DNA of 64,000 nucleotides from an uncultured Flammeovirgaceae bacterium (GCA_937883755.1 CAKZYA010000049.1:27865-91864), one strand, 5' to 3'; shown: positions 44,801-54,781, counted from the first letter of the stretch. Program-made: numbers and translations. The notes: generated by a model not told the origin, from the sequence alone.

Positions 44801-47800
44801 AAGCGGCGATCCAGTTACTATATCAGCCCAATCATTAGTTGTCATTAATGATTTCATTATTCACGGCCATGACGATACATATTATGATAATCCGCTCGGA
44901 AACTTTCCAGTTACTTTTTCAGCAGTTACTTCTGCCACCAATGTAAACGATGTGTACGTAGGTGGTAGCTTCTACGTAGGCCGTAACTCAGCGTATCAGT
45001 GCCTCTTCGGTGGAACACCCGATTATGATGATAATGGTGACGAACCAACTCATTATAACACCACTTACTTTAATCAAACGGATGCTACCTCAGCAATTGA
45101 TACTGTCTACTGGGGAGTAACAGGTGGAGGTATAGGTCAGTTAGAAATGGGCAATTTTGTTCTAGACCGCACCACTGGAAATGAACTACGTACTATTGCT
45201 CGAACGGGGAATAACGGTAGTATCCGGTTCGATATTAACGGGGATATGTCAGTGCTGTCTGGTGCTCTTGACCAGAATGCCTATACGTTCCGAATCTGGG
45301 GAGATATTACTAACCAAGATCGCTTAGGTACGTACTTCAGCAGTGGCTCGTACCCAGCATCAGGCGGAACTCCATCAACTGCTCAAATTCGCATGAGAGA
45401 AGGGAACAGTGGTGCTATTTCTATTGCCACTACCGATAATGCTACCTTTGGTAACATACGTTTTAATGTAGGGGATGGTGAAACAGTTGAGTTCGATACG
45501 GATGTATATGTTGAGCGGATGGAGTATCTGAACGGTCGTATCTACGTGAAAGGTAATACGCTGACTGTTGACGAAATATGGAATATTAATAATGGGGGAG
45601 GAACCTATTTTGACAATGATGTAGCTAACAGCAGTATCATCAGAGTGAATAATGATGGGGTAATTGGAAATATCCTGGTGTTCACCGATGGTAACGCCAG
45701 TGACGGTGGCTTACGATTAAAAATTGGCGGTAATACCATAGCTGAAGATGAAACATCGCGCATTAATAATAACAGCCCAATTACGTTTCCGGTAGGCTTT
45801 ACCCCCGACGGAGGCACTACCCTCATTTCCCGTCCGGCTCAAATGAAAGTGAAAGATTTTGTGGATAGTGGCTATGTACAGATCAACGTGGTAAGCGGTG
45901 AATTACAAACCTCTAATTTAGGTGGTGGAGAAATTCTTCAGCACTACTGGCGGGTACGACACGATGATTTTACGGATTTGCCCACGGTAGCCTTCCGGTT
46001 TTACTATCGAGGTTCGGCATCAGTAGTTGCTGGAAGAGACCGCCCCAACCTGTATGCAAGTAGTAGTGAAGATAATTATGTACCTGGCTATGTATTAGGT
46101 GCAGGTACTTATGATCGGTACTTTGAATCTGACCCAGCAGAAGATAGAACTGATATATTTACCTCAACAGCTCCTAATACAGCTAACCAAAGTGCTGGTG
46201 TAGATAACCGAACCCGAATCATTACTTTTAATGGAAGCGATACAGGAGGGCAATTTACTCAAGCAAGCTTTACCGGGTTTGAACTAGTTGAAGCGAATTT
46301 TACGGCGGGAGAATCTAATAGATTTACTGGTTCACCAACAGTATATTACTCAAGAGTAGCCAACGGAAACTGGGGAAGTAATTCTACTTGGTCTACAGTA
46401 GGGTACGGTGGGGCAGCAGCTTCGTCCACCCCTGGGGTCGGCGATATTGTAAACATTGGCTACTCTGGTTCGCCGGGTTCTTATCAACGTCATAGGGTGA
46501 CGCTCAATGTAGGTACTACTGCTTCCCCTCATGAAATAGCTGAGTTAGTGCTAGAGCAAAACCCAGAAGCTGGTGCAATAGAAGGCAATATGAGCAGGCT
46601 CGTTATAACTCCTACCCGAGGCTTAAAGGTCGATGGTAGAATAGCGGGCGATGGTGAAATTCAATTTCAGTTGTCTAGCACGAGTACTCCTACTCTCGAT
46701 GCTAACTTAGGCGAATTTGCTAGAACTGAAGGAGCTAGCTTTATAATGCGTTCCAATAGTGGTAATGTAACGGCTCCTACTAACCTTACGGAGTTTCCAA
46801 GGCTAAGTGTGCCCGGGTCTTCTGCGAATTATAATGATAGTCGCTCAGTGACCTTTGCCACAGATATATCCTGTAAAAACCTTAATATACGTTTTGGTGG
46901 AACCATATTAATGAGCACTGGTAGTGCGGGTAATATTTATGTAGAAGACTCACTGCGAATTGGTGGTATCGGCTCAAATAACGAAGGGCGCATCATCTTT
47001 CAGAACACTGGAAATGCCCGAACGATTACAGTAGGTGGAGATATAATCCTTGATACTGATGGTACTACAAATGCCAATCAGCTCTATGTAGAGACGGGGG
47101 GTGCTGCCAACATCAATCACCAATTAAATGTAGGTGGGAATATAGAGCTACGAGATGATGATTCACTGCTAGATCTTTTTACGAGCGATGATGGAAACGA
47201 AAGCAATATCACACTGAACATAATCGGGGATAGTAGTACGGTATTTAGCAGTAGTGCCACAGTTAATCCTGATTTGTATCGACTAGTAGTAAATAAAAAT
47301 CACGAAGACTCTACGATAAGTATCAATACGAATTTCACTTTGGGTGCCAGTACCAGTGGGGCTACCAAAGCTATTGAACTGCAAAGAGGAATATTAGCAC
47401 TAAACAATAGTGGAATCAATATTGATCTGACGACTGGTGGAGGTGACTTTGAAATTCCTGGAGCGGCTGGTTTACAAGTAACCCAGGGAACGGTTAACGT
47501 GTCAGGTGATGATACTGGTATCCTTCTCGATGGGGCTCTGGTAATAGACGGCGGTACTGTCAATATGGATGACCTCGTAGGGAACGGTAATAATTATATC
47601 GAATACTCCTCATCTGGTAACGCCAATCTGGAAATCAGTAGCGGAGCTTTAACTGTAGGTTCACAAGTTCGTCGGGGCTTAACGGCTAATACGGGCGTGA
47701 TCCAGTATTCCCAGAGTGGTGGTACTGTAGTGATTGGGAAAAATGCCGCTCCTGAAGCAAATAGAGGACTACTAGAAGTTATCAATGCCGGAAGCTCGTT

Positions 47801-50800
47801 TGAGCATACGGCTGGTTCTCTTACCATTGTTCGGGATAATAACTCCACCACGGCAGCTAGTCTGTTACTACAGCCAGCCACCGACAATATTACCGACGGA
47901 ACAGTTATCACTATCGGAAATGGTAATACTCCAGCTAATCAGGATCGCTTCGGCATACAGAGTAATATCAGTTTATCAGAACTAGAGCTAGCGTCATCTA
48001 ATATTTCGGCAGAACTTTACAATTTACCCCTAACGACTAATATCTTAGATATTGGAACCGGAGCAGCATTTGATGCCAACGGGTTTAACTTGACCATTAA
48101 TGAAAATCTGAATAATAATGGCACATTCGCCACTAGCGGAAATTCTACTAACAATCAGTTTACGTATTTCTCAACATCATCTAGCGTAACAATTACGGGA
48201 AGCGGTACTACCAATTTCTGGAATTTTGAAAAATCAGGAAGTGGTACGCTTACTCTCTCAAAAGATGTTACGGTAGACAACAATGCATTTATCTACGCAG
48301 GTACCCTCAGTACTCAAACTCATGCTTTTAACATTAAGAAAGACTTAGTACATGATGCCACGCATACTAGTGATGCGGCTGGATCGGGGATTGTGTTTAA
48401 CGGAAGTCAGCAGCAAAATCTGGATCGCTCAAGTCCAGGAACTAGCACATTTGGGGTTGTGGAGCTAGACAATGCCTCTGGGCTAATTATTCCTGACACT
48501 GAAGAGAACTTTCAAATCAATGGAAAGCTAGTTCTCAATACGGGCATTTTTGACGTAGGAGGTAATTTAATCGAGTTATCAACTAGTGCAGTCATTGAAA
48601 ATGGTAGTGGAGGTACTTCGGTTACCGACTTCAATGTAAATAATATGATTCAAACCAACAGTGCCATTCGCGACTTTGGTATTCGTAAGTTCTTCAATTC
48701 CGTTAGTAGTGGCAATGAAACTTTTACTTATCCAGTTGGGCTGATAGGGTATACTCCAGCAGTGATTACCATCAACGATATGTCAGCTGGTTCAATTACT
48801 ATCCGCCCAGTTAGAGATGTGCCTCCTATTGCTGAAGATGCCGAAAATAATCCTCCTGCTTGTACCGACCCTGATATCTCGGATGCTAATAATGTGCTTC
48901 AATATTATTGGATTGTAAAATCTAGCGGAATAAGTGGTTTTAGTGGTGATATCACCGTGAACTATGACCCAAATGATGTCAGAATTACTAACGCAGGAGG
49001 AAGCTCATACACCATTGCCAACTATGGTCCCGCTCGACTCTATAACACTGATGATACCTGGGATAAGGTATTCTCTACCGCTGATTTTGATGAGAGTAAT
49101 CTGCAGATAAGCTATCCATTTACTAATCAGTCAGATGCTACTCTGGAAGGAGTCTACACCGCTGGTATAACCCTTCAGAACGACGGAACTAGCCTACTGT
49201 GTGGGGCAGCTATTCCTGATCAGGTACCTCAGTTTCTTACCGATGATACCGGAGGGGGTAATTTCTTTGATAATGGAACGTACCAAGGGGGAGTAGCTCC
49301 AATATCGGGTGCAACCCCCGATATTATTATTCAAGATGGAGATGTACTGATATTGGATCAGAGTAATATCCGTACCCGAAAAATAACTATTGAGTCGGGT
49401 GGAACTCTAGTTATTCAGAATGGTACTAGTAATCATAACTTAGGGTTTGTGACGGGCGAAGGAACTATCCGGCTGGAGTCTAATGGTAGCTCTGTTTCAT
49501 TTCCTACGGGTGATTATGAAGATTTCTTTCCCGATGGTGCTTGCTCTGGCGGTGGTGGATTAGAGTATGCCGGTACCGGTTCATATACGGTACTAAATGA
49601 TCTTCCGAACATCCGTCGGGTAGTCTTTTCCGGTAGCGGTAGCCGTACTTTGCCTAATAACTTTACGCTTAACATTTGCGAAGACCTCGATATTCGCGAG
49701 ACTACTAATTTGGTGGTGCCTGATGGAAATAGTACTGTCATTGTAAGAGGCAATGTATATAAAAGCGATGCAAGCACCTTCGATAACGGAGGAGGAAATT
49801 CTCACATTACAATGGCCGGGTCTTCACCTCAAGTAATTAGCGGAGGATTTACGGGGAGCAATGCTTTTAATGAGCTAGAAATTGACAACTCTTCAGGGGT
49901 CACGGTGGTCAATGCAGCTGATGGTACCCGGGGTATTTCTAGCAACCAGGATATAGAAATTGAAGGTGAACTAGTTTTCACCAGCGGACAAATTACTACT
50001 GATGCAGACAACTCACTCCGAATGCTGCAAGGTGCTACGACCAGTGGTAGTTCCTCCACGCGCTTTGTAAATGGACCCATGCAAGCGATATTAGATGATA
50101 ATGATGGCTTTACCTTCCCGGTGGGCAAGAGTAGTCGTTTAGGGCAATTGGTGGTGAATGATGCTACGCACACTGGACAAACACTTACCTGGCAGGCAGA
50201 ATATTTTAATAATAGTGCCGAAGATGATGGCCGGGTAACTAGTATGTCAGCAACCAGCGATCCTAGTATTCAAAGTATTAGTCGAAAAGAGTATTGGGTA
50301 GTTACTGATGATGCAGGTACTGCGCCCTCAGGTAGTGTATCAGCTGCTATTGGTCTGAGTTGGGATACTAGCAGTGATCCTCCAGCTGATGTTAATACTC
50401 TAGTTGTGATGGTTTGGGACAACTCAGATTCAGAGTGGGATAACTTCGGTGGAACGAACCACAGTGGTGATGGTAGTGGAGGTACTTTGATAAATACCAC
50501 TACCCCTGCTAATTATGTTCCGTTTTCTGAGAAAATAATTACTTTGGGTAGTACTGAGCCTGCGGTACTTCCGGTAGAGTTTTTAGAATTCATGGCTGAA
50601 ACACAGCGGTTTAGTGTACTTCTCAAATGGAGAACAGCGTCGGAGGTTAATAATGATTTCTTTGAAATACAACGCTCAAAAGATGGTGAGTCATGGGATG
50701 TTATTGGTATAGTAGACGGAGCAGGTAATAGCTCAAGCATATTATCATACTCCTACAAAGACGAAAACTCACTAGTAGGTACAGTATACTATCGCTTGCG

Positions 50801-51140
50801 CCAGGTAGACTTTGACGGAAGGTTTGATTACTCAAAAATAACTAGTGTAGAAGTAGATGGGTATAAATCCTTAAACACGTCGGTGCTGGATATTCGAGTA
50901 TTCCCGAATCCAACGCAGGGTGCGTTAACACTACAAGTAGAAGGGTTACCCTACGGAGAAGTAGCTACGATCAGATTGTTAGACGTTTTCGGCAATGCGC
51001 TAGAATCTTTAGAGATGCCGGCACAAGAACTAGTAAGAGGAGTGAAGCTAAACCGTCAGGATCGGTTACCCGCTGGATTATACTTTGTAGATATTCAGCA
51101 AGGTAATGTAAACTTGCAGCGCAAAGTCATTATTCGCTAG
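41802..51140 (+). CDS. Giant secreted adhesin-like protein with T9SS C-terminal sorting domain
   Basis: A 3,112-residue protein. The start is the ATG giving 'MNMRYQEFAITFFITTCLFL', a signal peptide ending near 'NILAQ'. Residues about 30-300 resemble concanavalin/LamG-like modules ('NVLWLDASTLTPG', 'VSSWADKSGN', 'IIMFDESLSNADRLIIENYL'). Most of the rest is beta-helix-like sequence poor in Lys and Cys and rich in G, N, T, S and D, with repeating 'SGGTLTVTG' and 'GGNIELRDDD'-type rungs. The end has a fibronectin-like segment ('VEFLEFMAETQRFSVLLKW') and the sorting domain 'VFPNPTQGALTLQVEG...GLYFVDIQQG...RKVIIR'. It should be exported by Sec then T9SS, with the last 80 residues cleaved. A surface adhesin or matrix role is likely; ligand unknown. 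Confidence 0.9.
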   Translation: MNMRYQEFAITFFITTCLFLSTNILAQIGPAGVGNFDGSSGRPRNVLWLDASTLTPGLSNGADVSSWADKSGNSLTLQPSALGSNTDGSDPDVPSFVLDGGAPFNNLPVVRFDASNSERLILSSFSLMPTDAITTIIVLREADPIVDLNGNGIVSYAVSGSSNEYLILNSSSGVLGTFVNGNNRGTGDLTSANARVLSTRWQRSNSQLIHNLDTDVEYNDINSSAASMTAGGTLALGGEQDAVDGNYETDQDFSGDIAEIIMFDESLSNADRLIIENYLSQKYSITITDDFFGNDTDYNSSYDEDIRGIGSDGTNTRTNSQSSGALTIRESASSLDTDEYVMFAHSGTTHADGVTTNRADIVNITDRWARDWYVEVNQGGGGAGVDGGDVSVEMVFDFGEAGLTYSGALSNYVLLYRSTSGGDFDRIYVDSYAVEGGNQVVASVPSSRLNTGYYTLGTGNPLLSQTWYVFQDGDWDDPTTWTTDASTAPIFNNPSSAIPVAADEVIIRSGRTVTIQPGTDNLEVNTIKVDGELNVTTTTGHNFNTINGTGFIRMAGNNPGGGLVDNFPTGIVTGNIGFADTDNGGTVVIAAAGEISLNQDRTFKNLRIELDNNSDDALLGADITLNGDFEVRNGGFQFGDGTTTARNFTVFGDALITNNSGTRIGNISTSTANVRHAFTLYGDFTNQGQVRFTNRADFASDTDRRDPNNAYYTSEATNGIVDVTFASDNVDQTVNCNGTTYFYRIVIDKGVDDTYLLSLRASSEDNFRLLGFANDNVNSDQQTATENTNAFALINGTADIRSNVEIPVLNRNGNYSISSTARLWVDGGDVRKTSSTAIVPYGTVQVSAGYLEATGGSGLTLRENGLIKIEGGTVLTNQIRTSIVGSGSLGGYDQSGGDVTVDGDISGASGDYYIFSLTYTGNVFLMSGGTLTVTGANSRGAIFINSDPGNVNVTGGTVTVESSNINNATITSRAPFYSVNMRADGASVGEIDLDGGTSGPSGDPVTISAQSLVVINDFIIHGHDDTYYDNPLGNFPVTFSAVTSATNVNDVYVGGSFYVGRNSAYQCLFGGTPDYDDNGDEPTHYNTTYFNQTDATSAIDTVYWGVTGGGIGQLEMGNFVLDRTTGNELRTIARTGNNGSIRFDINGDMSVLSGALDQNAYTFRIWGDITNQDRLGTYFSSGSYPASGGTPSTAQIRMREGNSGAISIATTDNATFGNIRFNVGDGETVEFDTDVYVERMEYLNGRIYVKGNTLTVDEIWNINNGGGTYFDNDVANSSIIRVNNDGVIGNILVFTDGNASDGGLRLKIGGNTIAEDETSRINNNSPITFPVGFTPDGGTTLISRPAQMKVKDFVDSGYVQINVVSGELQTSNLGGGEILQHYWRVRHDDFTDLPTVAFRFYYRGSASVVAGRDRPNLYASSSEDNYVPGYVLGAGTYDRYFESDPAEDRTDIFTSTAPNTANQSAGVDNRTRIITFNGSDTGGQFTQASFTGFELVEANFTAGESNRFTGSPTVYYSRVANGNWGSNSTWSTVGYGGAAASSTPGVGDIVNIGYSGSPGSYQRHRVTLNVGTTASPHEIAELVLEQNPEAGAIEGNMSRLVITPTRGLKVDGRIAGDGEIQFQLSSTSTPTLDANLGEFARTEGASFIMRSNSGNVTAPTNLTEFPRLSVPGSSANYNDSRSVTFATDISCKNLNIRFGGTILMSTGSAGNIYVEDSLRIGGIGSNNEGRIIFQNTGNARTITVGGDIILDTDGTTNANQLYVETGGAANINHQLNVGGNIELRDDDSLLDLFTSDDGNESNITLNIIGDSSTVFSSSATVNPDLYRLVVNKNHEDSTISINTNFTLGASTSGATKAIELQRGILALNNSGINIDLTTGGGDFEIPGAAGLQVTQGTVNVSGDDTGILLDGALVIDGGTVNMDDLVGNGNNYIEYSSSGNANLEISSGALTVGSQVRRGLTANTGVIQYSQSGGTVVIGKNAAPEANRGLLEVINAGSSFEHTAGSLTIVRDNNSTTAASLLLQPATDNITDGTVITIGNGNTPANQDRFGIQSNISLSELELASSNISAELYNLPLTTNILDIGTGAAFDANGFNLTINENLNNNGTFATSGNSTNNQFTYFSTSSSVTITGSGTTNFWNFEKSGSGTLTLSKDVTVDNNAFIYAGTLSTQTHAFNIKKDLVHDATHTSDAAGSGIVFNGSQQQNLDRSSPGTSTFGVVELDNASGLIIPDTEENFQINGKLVLNTGIFDVGGNLIELSTSAVIENGSGGTSVTDFNVNNMIQTNSAIRDFGIRKFFNSVSSGNETFTYPVGLIGYTPAVITINDMSAGSITIRPVRDVPPIAEDAENNPPACTDPDISDANNVLQYYWIVKSSGISGFSGDITVNYDPNDVRITNAGGSSYTIANYGPARLYNTDDTWDKVFSTADFDESNLQISYPFTNQSDATLEGVYTAGITLQNDGTSLLCGAAIPDQVPQFLTDDTGGGNFFDNGTYQGGVAPISGATPDIIIQDGDVLILDQSNIRTRKITIESGGTLVIQNGTSNHNLGFVTGEGTIRLESNGSSVSFPTGDYEDFFPDGACSGGGGLEYAGTGSYTVLNDLPNIRRVVFSGSGSRTLPNNFTLNICEDLDIRETTNLVVPDGNSTVIVRGNVYKSDASTFDNGGGNSHITMAGSSPQVISGGFTGSNAFNELEIDNSSGVTVVNAADGTRGISSNQDIEIEGELVFTSGQITTDADNSLRMLQGATTSGSSSTRFVNGPMQAILDDNDGFTFPVGKSSRLGQLVVNDATHTGQTLTWQAEYFNNSAEDDGRVTSMSATSDPSIQSISRKEYWVVTDDAGTAPSGSVSAAIGLSWDTSSDPPADVNTLVVMVWDNSDSEWDNFGGTNHSGDGSGGTLINTTTPANYVPFSEKIITLGSTEPAVLPVEFLEFMAETQRFSVLLKWRTASEVNNDFFEIQRSKDGESWDVIGIVDGAGNSSSILSYSYKDENSLVGTVYYRLRQVDFDGRFDYSKITSVEVDGYKSLNTSVLDIRVFPNPTQGALTLQVEGLPYGEVATIRLLDVFGNALESLEMPAQELVRGVKLNRQDRLPAGLYFVDIQQGNVNLQRKVIIR

Positions 51141-51319
51141 GCAGTACAGAGGAGTTCTGGACGAATTAGTCGTAGCTATACAATACCGTTAAGGGCAGAA
51201 GTTTATTTGCAAGTGATGAGAAAACAAATCTAGAAGCAGCTTCTCCAGCTGCTTCCTATCCAACTGCTTCGCAAGCCCCTGTTTTTAGTCATAATTATTG
51301 TATTAGTAAACACGCGGAT
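51141..51319. other. Intergenic segment with a hairpin after the giant gene
   Basis: No gene is visible. GAAGCAGC (51233-51240) pairs with GCTGCTTC (51248-51255) across a 7-base loop. There is no T-run directly after it, so it is at most a weak terminator. Confidence 0.4.
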
Positions 51320-51852
51320 ACTGCTCCCGGTTCGGGAGCGATTAGAGACAGGCAACGGGCGGATATGTAAGCGATGATTATATACTACACGCACTTATGG
51401 ATGTCGCTGTGGATAATTATTACACCGTTACCGAAGAATACAATGAATAGCTTATTCTGTTGGAAGATAGTATCATTCGTAACCCCAATCAGAAAGCGGT
51501 GGAGCGAATAACTTTTTATACCCGCCACATCGTAGAACTGCGTAAAAGTATTTTATCTCTGAGTGATGCGCTTAGTAAACTCATTAATGACGAGAGTTTT
51601 GTAGAAGAAACCACTCGCCATTTTTTTCGCGATATATACAGTAACCTTGAACAGGCCATTAGTACGATGGAAACCCAGCGGGAAGTTCTTAATGGGCTGA
51701 TGAATTTGTATATGTCCATGCTCAGCAATAAGGTGAATCTTTAGTACATGCCCGAACTGGAGTGGAAATGGGGCTACCCCACTGTGATGGGCTCTATGCT
51801 AGTGACTGGGCTATTGATGTGTATCCGGCTGCGAACCAAACGCTGTTTTTGA
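51320..51852 (+). pseudogene. corA: corA magnesium/cobalt transporter pseudogene
   Basis: Pieces of a CorA protein are recognisable in order. 'VREREL..' is broken: 'RERLETGNGRICK' is in one frame; after a +1 shift 'DDYILHALMDVAVDNYYTV' follows (51373 on); an in-frame TAG ends 'TEEYNE'; then 'EDSIIRNPNQKAVERITF' to 'LYMSMLSNKVNL' stays open to a TAG at 51742; then 'MPELEWKWGYPTVMGSM' gives the CorA tail. The segment that should hold the first pore helix and the GMN selectivity motif is deleted (about 30 residues), and the N-terminal domain is missing. With a frameshift, two stops and the pore deletion, it cannot make a working transporter. Confidence 0.85.
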
Positions 51853-51976
51853 TAACTATCTGGTATTGGAGAAATTGTGCAAGTAGGAGTACATTGTAAG
51901 GAGACCATTGTCGTACTCTGGACTAAATCACCATCCAAATTTTTATACCTTAGAGAATAATCAAGCAGGAAATATT

Positions 51977-52591
51977 ATGAGCAACATAAACACAATTTTT
52001 TTTGATGTAGGCGGAGTTTTGCTAACCAATGGTTGGGATCATATTACTCGCGAAGCAGCCGCTGCGGCATTCAAGTACAATTATGAGAAAGTAGAAGAAA
52101 AGCATCAGCAGCACGCAGAAAATTTTGAGTGCGGGCGAATTTCATTGAAGGAATACTTAGATCAGGTCATTTTTACCGAGCCGCGCTCGTTCACATTAGA
52201 AGAGTACGCCGATTTTATGGAAACGCAGTCGCAGCCTCACCCTGAAAATCTGGGATTACTGCGTCATTTAGCCAAGGCAGATAAATATCAACTAGCTACG
52301 ATCAACAATGAATCATTGGCGTTGAACGAATATAGGATCAAAACCTATCGCCTCTATGAATCCGTACCGCATTTCTTCAGCTCCTGCTACATGGGAGTAA
52401 TGAAACCTGATTGTGATATTTTCCAGCGGGTGCTGTGGATTACCCATCAGAAAGGTGAGCAATGCCTTTTTGTGGATGATCGTCAGGAAAATGTAGAAGC
52501 AGCCCGTAGCTGTGGCCTCCGGGCTGCCTGGCTTGAAAAGCCCTCTAATTTGGCTAAGGTCTTAAAGGGTGCAGGGGTAGAAATTAATTAG
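51977..52591 (+). CDS. HAD-superfamily phosphatase-like hydrolase (YihX-like)
   Basis: A 204-residue protein from the ATG giving 'MSNINTIFFDVGGVLL'; a longer open frame upstream lacks conserved features. The nucleophile motif 'FFDVGGVLL' has Gly two positions after the Asp, as in the YihX/haloacid-type subgroup. Later motifs are 'LATINNESLALNEY' (motif II region), 'CYMGVMKPDCDIF' with the lysine, and 'CLFVDDRQENVEAARSCG' with the metal-binding aspartates. A sugar-phosphate phosphatase is the likeliest role. Its 3' end overlaps the convergent head-GIN gene by 4 bases. Confidence 0.87.
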   Translation: MSNINTIFFDVGGVLLTNGWDHITREAAAAAFKYNYEKVEEKHQQHAENFECGRISLKEYLDQVIFTEPRSFTLEEYADFMETQSQPHPENLGLLRHLAKADKYQLATINNESLALNEYRIKTYRLYESVPHFFSSCYMGVMKPDCDIFQRVLWITHQKGEQCLFVDDRQENVEAARSCGLRAAWLEKPSNLAKVLKGAGVEIN

Positions 52592-53340
52592 CGCGAAGAG
52601 ATAATATTTCCTGAGCCACTTACGGAGCTATCTACCTGAGGGCTACCATAATAGACAATATTCCCACTTCCGCGGATTTCGGCTTTAAGAAATTCGGAGG
52701 CAGCCACTGCTGCGTCACCACTTCCGCTAATGCGGATATCGCAATTTTTAGAATCTAGGTCACGAGCTTGATAGTTGCCTGAGCCAGAGATACGAATATT
52801 CTGATCATCCACTTCACCAAACATCTGAAAATCGCCGGAGCCATTGCTCTCTACCGTTAACTGAGAATAGAAAATTTCCAGATCCATATCGCCTGATCCT
52901 TGAATCTCCAGTTCTAATTCATCCCCCGCCAAGCTTGTCTCCCCAAATACATCCCCCGAACCATCAATGTGGAGGGATTCAACTGTAGGAATGGTAATAT
53001 ACACGTTTACTGGGTTTGAGCTTCGGTAGTTCTGTGAACTGCTAATTTCTAATTCGTCGCCCCGCACCCGGGTGGTAATAATCGCAACGATGTTATCATC
53101 AGCTTCAACTTCTACCGTTTGATCATTACCTTGACTAATAAATACATTAGCATCGCCTTCCACTTCAATTCGGCTGAAGGCGTCTAACACGCGACCTTCG
53201 GTAATAACGTTTCCTGAGCCGTTAACGCTTGGGCCAATACCAAATCCGTCGTCATCATTTACATCAATGTAGCAACTAGTAGCAGTAAGGGCAATAACTG
53301 CAAATACAGATAATTTAGATAGAATGGAATGCTTCTTCAT
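52588..53340 (-). CDS. Head-GIN (DUF2807) domain lipoprotein
   Basis: A 250-residue lipoprotein with 'FAVIALTATSC' as lipobox. The mature part starts 'GNVITEGRVLDAFSRIEVEG' and is a right-handed beta-helix of repeating rungs with 'GSGD/GSGN' turns ('IDGSGDVFGE', 'IQGSGDMDLE', 'ISGSGDAAVAA'), exactly as in DUF2807 proteins. These are common in Bacteroidota envelopes; their function is unknown. Confidence 0.92.
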   Translation of the reverse strand: MKKHSILSKLSVFAVIALTATSCYIDVNDDDGFGIGPSVNGSGNVITEGRVLDAFSRIEVEGDANVFISQGNDQTVEVEADDNIVAIITTRVRGDELEISSSQNYRSSNPVNVYITIPTVESLHIDGSGDVFGETSLAGDELELEIQGSGDMDLEIFYSQLTVESNGSGDFQMFGEVDDQNIRISGSGNYQARDLDSKNCDIRISGSGDAAVAASEFLKAEIRGSGNIVYYGSPQVDSSVSGSGNIISSR

Positions 53341-53427
53341 AATAGTTGGTATAAGTTCATGTACACTACTATTACCGATAATCGAACCGCTACCCTACCT
53401 CGAGTGTGAAAAAAATTTGAAGTTAAA

Positions 53428-54591
53428 TTAAATGGTAAAAGGATACCACTTCTGATCACTCTTACTAGAGGCGACGGCATTTTCAATAAAAGCCATACCT
53501 CGGATACCATCGTCAATATCGGGAAAATCTAGATGCTGGGGGTCGGGCTCCTTACCTTGCATTCGCGCACGAAGGGTCATCGCAAAGTTGCGGTAAATAT
53601 TGGCAAAACCTTCTAGATAGCCTTCAGGATGACCCGCCGGAGTGCGAACGTGAGCCATGGCACTTTCGCCTAAGTAAGCTCGGTCACCCCCGGCTCGATA
53701 TACCTGATCAGGTTGGTCGAGCCATTTTACGGTAAGTACATCAGGAGTGTGTTGATGCCATTCTAGCCCACCTTTCTCACCATGTACCCGAATATTTAAG
53801 TCATTAACTTCTCCAGCAGCTATTTGAGAAGCATGTAGCACGCCCCGGGCACCGTTATCAAAGCGAAGCAGAATATTTCCGTCGTCGTCTAGCGTTCGCC
53901 CTTCGCCGAAGGAGGTAAGATCAGCACACATCTCTTTTATCTGCAATCCGGTAATGAACTCAGCTAGGTTCTCAGCATGAGTACCAATGTCGCCCATCGC
54001 ACTGCTAATGCCCGCTTGTTTGGGATCGGTTCGCCAAACGGCCTGCTTATAATCTTCTTTTTCTACCGTGCGAGAAAGCCAACCCTGCGGATATTCCACG
54101 ACGATCTTCCGAATTTTTCCAAACGTACCTTCCTTCACCATGTCCCGGGCTTGTTTTACCATTGGGTAGCCAGTGTAGTTATGCGTAAGTGCAAAGGTAA
54201 GTCCGGTACGCTCTATTACTTCTTTCAGTTCTTTGGCTTCGGCTAAGCTAAAAGCCACAGGTTTATCACAGATTACCGGAAAGCCGTTTTCTAGAGCCAT
54301 AATAGCGGGAGGTACGTGCATATGGTTAGGAGTAACAATAGACACAAAGTCCATCCGTTCACCTTCGGGCAATTCTTTTTCCTGCTCAATCATTTCCTGG
54401 TAGCTGCCGTAGGCGCGCTCAGGTGGTAGATATAAGTCAGCTCCTGAGGCTTTTGATTTTTCAGGGCTACTGCTGAAAGCTCCGCATACCAAATCTATTT
54501 CTCCATCAATAGCAGCAGCAATACGGTGAACGCCTCCAATAAAGGCACCCCGTCCACCGCCTACCATGCCCATTCTTAGTCGTCGGTTCAT
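53428..54591 (-). CDS. Gfo/Idh/MocA-family oxidoreductase (cytoplasmic)
   Basis: A 387-residue NAD(P)-dependent sugar oxidoreductase. Rossmann start 'MGMVGGGRGAFIGGVHR'; the 'VICDKPVAFSLAEAKEL' segment has the conserved Lys-Pro (usually EKP, here DKP); the C-terminal substrate domain contains 'GDIGTHAENLAEF' with the catalytic histidine. It has no signal peptide, unlike its divergent neighbour at 54782. The pair with DUF1080 suggests a 3-keto-sugar pathway. Confidence 0.9.
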   Translation of the reverse strand: MNRRLRMGMVGGGRGAFIGGVHRIAAAIDGEIDLVCGAFSSSPEKSKASGADLYLPPERAYGSYQEMIEQEKELPEGERMDFVSIVTPNHMHVPPAIMALENGFPVICDKPVAFSLAEAKELKEVIERTGLTFALTHNYTGYPMVKQARDMVKEGTFGKIRKIVVEYPQGWLSRTVEKEDYKQAVWRTDPKQAGISSAMGDIGTHAENLAEFITGLQIKEMCADLTSFGEGRTLDDDGNILLRFDNGARGVLHASQIAAGEVNDLNIRVHGEKGGLEWHQHTPDVLTVKWLDQPDQVYRAGGDRAYLGESAMAHVRTPAGHPEGYLEGFANIYRNFAMTLRARMQGKEPDPQHLDFPDIDDGIRGMAFIENAVASSKSDQKWYPFTI

Positions 54592-54781
54592 AAAATTGTC
54601 AGGTTTTGGTTTTTAATAAATAACACTTCTTCTGAAGCCCGAAAAATTACTTTTTTAAAAAATAGTGCGTTATCCACAAATTTATAAATTTGTGACACAT
54701 AAGCTATTTCCCAACCTAGAAAAGCATTCCTGGAAAAGCACCTACTGCACAGTATCATCTTTTTCTAAAGCGATTTTTGAT

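Noticed and set aside
49829..50173. Minus-strand open frames opposite the giant adhesin gene (also 47300-47911)
   Set aside because: They are Ser/Pro/Val-rich shadows of a Gly/Thr/Ser-rich sense protein with no domain or start context.
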